NCBI GenBank assembly: GCA_000729835.1
Contig: JFHB01000002.1
Coordinates: forward strand, 541,467-605,466
Length of the DNA: 64,000 nt
Source: Atkinsonella hypoxylon
Taxonomy: Eukaryota; Ascomycota; Sordariomycetes; Hypocreales; Clavicipitaceae
Reading direction: 5' to 3'
The position numbers and the translations under genes are program-made. Positions 58,220 through 64,000 of this stretch are shown one piece after another. The stretch's first letter is position 1. Each line of letters starts with the position of its first letter. The notes beneath the pieces were generated by a model. It did no database searches. It was not told the origin of the DNA and saw only the letters and a list, made by a program, of their open reading frames with translations.

Positions 58220-60300
58220 ATGGAGTTCCAGCAACCACGAAAGCTTTGGGAACATCCTGATCCCAAAAGCACGCAGACGTGGGCGTTTATGCAGGCTGCA
58301 AATGCAAGATATGGGCTCAGTCTACAAGTATTCCTTTCATATCTCTATTCTTGCCAACCTCTCGTTCAGTAATCTTTAACGAGGCACAGGACTTCCCCGC
58401 TCTCTACGCATGGTCATGCGCATTCCGCAACCAATTCTGGTCTCTCCTCTGGGACACTCAGCCATTCACTTATGAAGGGTCATATGCCCAGCCTGTGAAT
58501 GAATCGGTTCCCATCTCGAAACTACCCAGGTGGTTTGAGGGCATCCGCGTCAATTGGACGGAGAACTTGCTCTGGAGCGGAGCAGGTCTCTTGCTGATGC
58601 GCCGGGGACAAGGACCCAGCTCAACAAAGAAGATTCTAAAATTGCCCTGACGGAAGTGAGGGAGGGAAACACAGAAGTTCAACACATGAGATGGGTGGAG
58701 TTGAGGAGGAGAGTCGCCGAGCTAGCTACTACGCTGAAGGAACGAGGCGTGAAGAAGGGGGACCGGGTCGTCATGGTAGGCGCTCACTCTGCCGATACGC
58801 TGATTGTTTTTCTTGCGACCACGTGGCTGGGTGGGTTATTCAGCAGCAGTTCGATAGAGATGAGTGTTGGAGGGCTGTTGCAGCGAACAGTGCAGATTGA
58901 TCCTAAAGTGAGTTATACACAAATCAACCATAACGACCGAGTATGACGCCATGTGAGGGCGAAAAACAAGAGCTGATCTATTTGTGTAGTTTGTCTTTTT
59001 CGACGACGCCGCACTCTACAACGGCAAAACCATTGATTTGCGAGACAAGATCCAAGGTGTTATGGAGGGGCTGCAACAGTGCCCGTCATTCGAGAAGATT
59101 GTGGTTGTGAAGCGGCTTAAAGATGCGAATAACACTGACGCTATTTCAAAAACGGAGCGTCTGGAGGAGTTCCTCATATCGAAAGGCTCCGGGAAGCCTC
59201 CTCCAATGGTGAGAATTGGGTTCCTAGACCCCATGACAATATACTACTCGTCCGGCACGACCGGCAAGACCGGCATCCCCAAGGCCATTGTCCATGGGCT
59301 TAGGCAGGTCTCGAGCACCGGAATGGTGTTGCCAGAGCAGATGTTTGAGTGGTTTTATGATGTGGCGTTTCCTGGACATGTGCAGCTTTCAAATATCTCT
59401 GGTGGGACGGACATTGTAAGTTTACTACTACCTCTCAAATTATCTTTTGCCTCCAGGGAGGGAAGGGAAGAGAAGGGAAGAGAAGGGAAGGGAAGGGAAG
59501 GGAAGGGAAGGGAAGGGAAGGGAAGGGAAGGGAAGGGAAGGGAAGGGAAGGGGATGAAGCTAATTCCAAGTCGCAGGCTGGCTGTTTTGTTCTTGCAAGC
59601 CCCCCTTACACCAATCCACGTCGGCGGCTGCGTTGGACCATCTCTTGCCGTTCCCATCGCCATCCTCGACCATGATCTCCCCGCAGGCACGCCAGACGAT
59701 CTCGTAGCTACGGCCGCATTTCCAAATGTACCCCTGTTTCTATGGAACGACGACACCCCTTCCTCAGGAAGTAAATACCGTGGGGCCTACTTTGCCCGAT
59801 TCAAAGATGCATGGGCACAAGGCGATTTTTGCGTTTTTCACCCCAAAACAGGCGGCATCATGATGCTGGGCCGCTCCGACGGCGTGCTCAACCCCAGCGG
59901 CATCCGTTTCGGAAGCTCGGACATTTATGCCGTGCTAGAACGGTGCTTCCCCTCTGAGATAGCCGAGAGCTTGTGCGTGGGACAGCGTCGTCCGCAGGAT
60001 CTAGATGAGAAGGTCGTTCTATTCCTGGTCATGAGGCCTGGCAGGACTTTGGACAGATCGCTCGTCAGGAGGGTTAAAGACAGCATTGCGAGGGAGCTGA
60101 CCAAGAGGCACGTGCCTACGTACGTGTTTGAGATTCAGGAAACTCCTATGACGATCAACGGGAAGAAGGTTGAGTTGCCTGTCAAGGACATCATTTCTGG
60201 AAAGAGAGTTAAGCCGAGTGGGACGCTGTTGAACCCGAGTTGCCTGGAGGCATTTTACAAGTTCCGAGAAGATAGAAGAGCTGGAAGAGCTGCAGGCTAA
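58220..60300 (+). pseudogene. Decayed acetoacetyl-CoA synthetase-like gene (ANL superfamily)
   Basis: Recognisable exons: 58220-58327, 58390-58907, 58990-59415, 59577-60300, with canonical introns. Family blocks include LPRWFEGIRVNWTENLLW, KKGDRVVMVGAHSADTLIVF, STGMVLPEQMFEWFYDVAFP, QLSNISGGTDIAGCF (across intron 3), GRSDGVLNPSGIRFGSSDIY and TINGKKVELPVK with the A10 lysine. Four lesions are visible. A one-base loss (or two-base gain) lies near 58575-58592. The ATP-binding A3 loop reads SSGTTG-KTG-IPKA, with three extra residues. About 100 residues normally between AIVHG and STGMVLP are absent at about 59300. One extra C lies in the C6 run 59600-59605. An active enzyme would activate acetoacetate with ATP and CoA. 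Sequencing error could explain the single-base changes but not the deletion. Confidence 0.8.
59456..59550 (+). repeat. (GGGAA)n pentanucleotide array within the pseudogene's third intron
   Basis: About 19 GGGAA units, purine-only on the plus strand, with two AGGGA-to-AGAGA variants at the left. It fills more than half of the 161-nt intron and is stop-free, so it reads through as Gly-Lys-Glu repeats. Confidence 0.92.
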
Positions 60301-61238
60301 ACTATGACCAGGTTTTCGTGTTACAATGGTACTTCCCAAGTCATGTTTGCATGGCAAAGTCGTGGTTGGCTGAGAAATTGTCATGGTGCTAGGCTGCACA
60401 TCTTCCTACTGTCTTTTCCCACAAATATCGAGTCCTTGACACCAACAGTCAAACTCGAGCGATTGCACGCTGCGAGCTATTTCTTGCGCATAGGTACGAC
60501 CCAGCAAGATGGACGATAACGACAGTAGCCGCTCTCGATACCAGAACCGGCTGGTATATAGGTAAATCCGGCGTCCAACGGCAAGGAGGACAAGCAAGGA
60601 TACATTGACTACACATGGCTTACTCTGACATTTCATTGTATGGGCTTGTGGCCTACTGAATTCGAACGCCCAGCACATGTCTAATCCAACACATAAAACT
60701 AAGTACTTTGGAGTTATCTTGCTATCATAGAGGCCAGACTTGTCTATGTCCTCTCCCTTTCTGTCTTGTGTCTCCTGGGCAACAGGCACGAATTGATATC
60801 GTAACAAGTGGTAGTAGACGTGAAGGAAGGAGTGGGGGACAGAGCCAAGGCCTTATGATTGAATCCCATGAGGGTAATCCTCCTCCGCCTCCCACATCCA
60901 TCACAATCTTCATGTTACACATCCAGAACCTAGCTCAGGGACAATAAAGCCCGAGTCCCTTTTCATCAAGCTTCCTCCAGATCTTGTCTTTGCATCTTAG
61001 ATTTTTTTTTAGCCAAGAGAGATGAATACATATTCAGGAATCTTCATTCTGTAAATACTTGATGGAGAATCGTTTTCTTATTGGAATATCCACCCGATAA
61101 AAACTCCCTTGGTGAGCAAAGGAAGAAAAAAAAAACCATTGAGGACTGCCCTCTCTGCTTTCATGTCTGTGTGTTTTGTTTATGCAGTTCACTATACGCA
61201 GCTAGTTGAACCATTTTGGGGTTTCGTCGAATCTGAAA
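60301..61238. other. Intergenic region, no gene recognised
   Basis: Lies between two plus-strand loci and should include the promoter of the F-box-like gene. Short T and A runs only (61004-61012, 61125-61135). Confidence 0.5.
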
Positions 61239-62105
61239 ATGGCTGGAACCCCCCGCGCCAGAGGCTGGTACGATCTCTACAATGATGTACGGCAGACGAT
61301 CTTGGCCCTTATAACAAGGGAACCGAACTGCTTGCAGTACGCGACAGTCTGTAAAGAGTGGCAGGTTGCCATTGAAGCCCACAAGTTCAGTCATCTGCGA
61401 CTCGCAAACCAGGAGCAGCTGGAGGTGCTGGGAAATTGCATGGTTTCCCGCCAGGTACAATACGTACGATACCTTTGGCTCAACATCGAACTGGACGCTT
61501 ACTCATGCTGGGAATGTTGGACGAGGGAAACAGAGGAGGAGCTGGCCACCAATACGCACATAGTCTCTGCGGCGATCGAGACATTGTACAGGATTCTGAG
61601 TCGGTGGCCGCGCATGCAACATGGGCTGACGCTGGAGCTGTCTATGCAGTCACCATCTGACTACGATCATTGGTTTCCCAACTGGTACTATGGAGGCAGC
61701 ATGGACATTTCGAGCAACATTTGCATGTCTCCAGAAGCGCTGAGAGAGCTGCAGACACCGATGCTGGGGAAGATGAGTACCAGAGGCTGGCGCAAATTCA
61801 TCAAGGAGGGACCGTTCTTCAGGGTTTATGACCAACTATTGGAATTGTACTTTGGATACGACTTAGCCATCGTAAATGCAGTGACACGCTTCGTAATACG
61901 TCGGCAGTGTCGTCGCCGTCTTCCAGCCAAGAGTTTGGCGATAATGCTTGAACACCTGCCTCGTTTGGAGAGTCTAGCCTGGGAAACATGGAGGGCGTGG
62001 ACAATAGAGGACCAAGAACAGCAAGACAACGGTGAGTGATTTTCGTAACGCGGCCACAAGGCTTCCTGACGTACCTTTTTCTTCCATGACACCTACCAAT
62101 TACGA

Positions 62106-62148
<43 letters not shown>

Positions 62149-63065
62149 ACATGTTCTTCTGACTTCTCTATGCGAGTCCATGCTGACAACCTCAACCTTT
62201 GGGGCCAGATTGCAAGTCGCTGATTTTCGCCGACATGCCGTCCCTGAAACGAATTTCCGTCTTCGAAGACTTCAGCGAGAGCTGCCTCAGAAACCTCATA
62301 AATAGACGTCCAGGGTCTAGCTTGTCTAGCTTGTCTAGCTGCTCATCGCAAGTGCCAGTCCCACATCGACTCGCAACAAATGAGACATTGGCAAAAGACT
62401 TTGCAGAGGCTTGTGGTGGGCTAAAATCTTTGGAGTCTCTCTCGATATCGTACATGGTCGAAGCAAGCCTTTTCTTCCAGTTTTCGCAACCAAGCTTTGC
62501 GTGGCCAAGGCTTCAATTCCTGTCCCTAACCTCAAGGGCCCTTCATCGCAAAGCTAGCATTGCAGACATTACTTCACTGTTGAAGGATGCAGCAGCTGCA
62601 GCAAAACGCATGTCATGTTTGCGCAGGATGTTGATATGGAATGCCACAGAAGACGAAGCCTGTGTATTCTCCTACGAGCGGCCTGAAAGGATGATTGTGT
62701 GGAAAGCAATGTGGGATTTGGAGCTGGGTGAGGAGGTGATTGCTGCTTGGGGTGAGGTCAGCGTCGAACACTACTATCCAAATGCTCCTCTTGACGTGAG
62801 AACAGAAAGGTTGGATAGGTGTATTCTATACAATCGCGGACTCTCCATCGCCCTGCTGGACTTGCCATCCGGTATTGTTGACCCGGTATCCTTGTTGCAG
62901 ATACAGGACGAAACCATCATGGACTGTTATGATGATACGCGCGAGTACAAAGAGGTACGGCCTGGACGTTGTTGCCCACTCCTTGTGAAAGCTGTGTAGT
63001 TGCTGACTACTAACTTCATCTAGGAGGACCTGTCTGGACACATGGTGGCGAACCTGATATGGTAA
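61239..63065 (+). CDS. F-box/DUF6546-like protein
   Basis: Three exons: 61239-62031, 62209-62954, 63024-63065; 526 aa, phases consistent, with a CTAAC branch point in intron 2. The N-terminus YNDVRQTILALITREPNCLQ followed by YATVCKEWQVAIEAHKFSHL looks like a divergent F-box. The middle has LRR-like segments (LEHLPRLESLAWETWRAW, MPSLKRISVFEDFSE). The C-terminal ERMIVWKAMWDLELGEEVIA with WGEVSVEHYY resembles DUF6546, found in expanded families in Fusarium and Metarhizium relatives. F-box proteins usually recruit substrates to SCF ubiquitin ligases; no substrate can be inferred. A 9-bp repeat (TCTAGCTTG, about 62316-62340) encodes Ser-Leu-Ser in exon 2. These genes evolve fast and are often strain-specific. 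Confidence 0.7.
62105..62148 (+). repeat. (GCGTCT)n hexanucleotide microsatellite in an intron
   Basis: Seven perfect copies within the first intron of the F-box-like gene. Confidence 0.92.
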
Positions 63066-63593
63066 AAGACGAGGTAGTATCGGATGCATGGGACTGGGCA
63101 AGTTGATGCCGCAGGTTGAGGCTGAAGCTTGCTTGACCCACAAACTGTGTGCCTTTTGGGTGGGGCTACCCTGAGCTGAGCCCTGAGCAGGAAACAAAGC
63201 GAGCAGCGAGCGACCTATTACTTACTGCTTTGTCATGGTAAATAGCGACGACCTGATTGGTGCGCACTGGTACTGCAAGCTCCTACATGCTACTGCATAC
63301 TGCATGCGAGCTTGAGGGTAAACAAACGTCTGTCTGGTAACTGTACAAGAAATGTAACTATACAAGAAGCGGTGAGCAGCGACGAGTAGCGAGTGGCCGA
63401 ATAGAATTTCTTGATTTTTCCCAAAAAGAAGAAGAAGACGGAGCATAACTATTGCTTCCTTGCATCTCACCCTCCCAAAACACCCCTCCACCCCTCATCC
63501 AAGATCTTACCATGCACCTTCTCGGCTCTTCTTTCTTCCTTTCCGTGCCCTATCTTCATCATCATCAAGGATAACGAGCCATTTCACACCACC
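63066..63593. other. Intergenic region
   Basis: Separates the F-box-like gene from the last gene; its right end is pyrimidine-rich and C-rich, as in many fungal 5' leaders. No gene seen. Confidence 0.5.
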
Positions 63594-64000
63594 ATGTCGC
63601 GATACTTCCCTCACGCCTCCCACGCAGAGGACCAGCCCTTCCCATACACCATTCTCACAGCCCACGTCCTCACGCGCGGCATCACCACCGGCTCCCTCGT
63701 CGGGCTCACCCTCGCCACCATCCGACAGGCCGTTCCGCCGCTGCGCCGTCCGGGCCCCATGTCCCACAGCCTCCTCCTCGCTTCTTCAAAGGGCGCCGTC
63801 GTCGGGCTCGGCCTCATGGCTCTCGCGCTGGCGGCTCGCATGCACGGACGGGACGAGATCGAGTGGCGCGATCGCAGCTGGCGATTGCTCGGGAACAGGG
63901 GCCAGGTCGAGATGGATGACTGGACGTATGGCGGTATGGCTGTCGGCGCGGTTGCGGCCGCGGGCACAGCAAGGAGTCTTGGAGGCAGGGCCGTGGTAGG
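63594..64000 (+). CDS. DUF1757-like small membrane protein (3' truncated by window edge)
   Basis: The start MSRYFPHASHAEDQPFPYTI at 63594 is preceded by a pyrimidine-rich leader and a favourable ACC context. 135 residues are visible and the frame is open at the right edge. Hydrophobic, Gly-rich segments (TTGSLVGLTLATIRQAV, GAVVGLGLMALALAARM and GGMAVGAVAAAGTA) suggest three membrane helices. HAEDQPFPYTI and the helix pattern resemble the fungal DUF1757 family (about 150 aa), whose function is unknown to me. Codon usage is strongly GC-ending compared with neighbours. The assignment rests on memory of the family, not on an alignment. Confidence 0.6.
   Translation, partial: MSRYFPHASHAEDQPFPYTILTAHVLTRGITTGSLVGLTLATIRQAVPPLRRPGPMSHSLLLASSKGAVVGLGLMALALAARMHGRDEIEWRDRSWRLLGNRGQVEMDDWTYGGMAVGAVAAAGTARSLGGRAVV

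Overview
The window is nuclear DNA of a filamentous ascomycete, most likely a Sordariomycete of the Hypocreales type. The genes carry short spliceosomal introns (mostly 50-130 nt) with GTRNGT donors, CTAAC-like branch points and YAG acceptors. Homologues are those of filamentous fungi, intergenic regions are long, and homopolymers and microsatellites are frequent. No rRNA, tRNA, CRISPR array or intact transposon was recognised.

Layout, left to right. A METTL25-type methyltransferase gene enters from the left edge (+). It is followed by a tandem-ACT CASTOR-like gene (+), an IMPACT/Yih1 regulator (-), the seven-exon V-ATPase catalytic subunit VMA1 (-), and a secreted acid sphingomyelinase-like enzyme (-). 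Next come the mitochondrial PET127 (-) and the Golgi HID1 (+), transcribed divergently from 295 bp. A degenerate epoxide-hydrolase-like protein (+) and exocyst SEC8 (+) follow. After 3.1 kb with several minisatellites comes the cell-wall regulator KNR4/SMI1 (+). Then there is a tiny secreted six-cysteine peptide gene built from very short exons (+), an AA11-type LPMO (-), a 4.5-kb gene-poor stretch, and a gamma-glutamylaminecyclotransferase-like gene (-) divergent from the giant TRA1 (+, about 11.8 kb). The right end holds a decayed acetoacetyl-CoA synthetase pseudogene (+), an F-box/DUF6546-like gene (+), and a DUF1757-like membrane protein cut by the right edge (+).

These are mostly dispersed housekeeping genes, not a metabolic cluster. 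Several touch secretion and the cell surface (VMA1, HID1, SEC8, KNR4, LPMO, sphingomyelinase, Cys-rich peptide), but I see no evidence of co-regulation beyond the divergent pairs.

The most unusual items are: (1) the six-Cys secreted peptide at 35482-36303, with two 6-nt exons and a stop codon opening the last exon; (2) the acetoacetyl-CoA synthetase relic with two frameshifts, an internal deletion and a P-loop insertion; (3) the epoxide-hydrolase homologue lacking both nucleophile and histidine motifs; (4) a GC-AG intron and a stop-free 54-nt intron in TRA1; and (5) a 177-codon in-frame open leader upstream of VMA1. Exon models were built by eye from splice signals and family knowledge; no alignment or transcript data were available.
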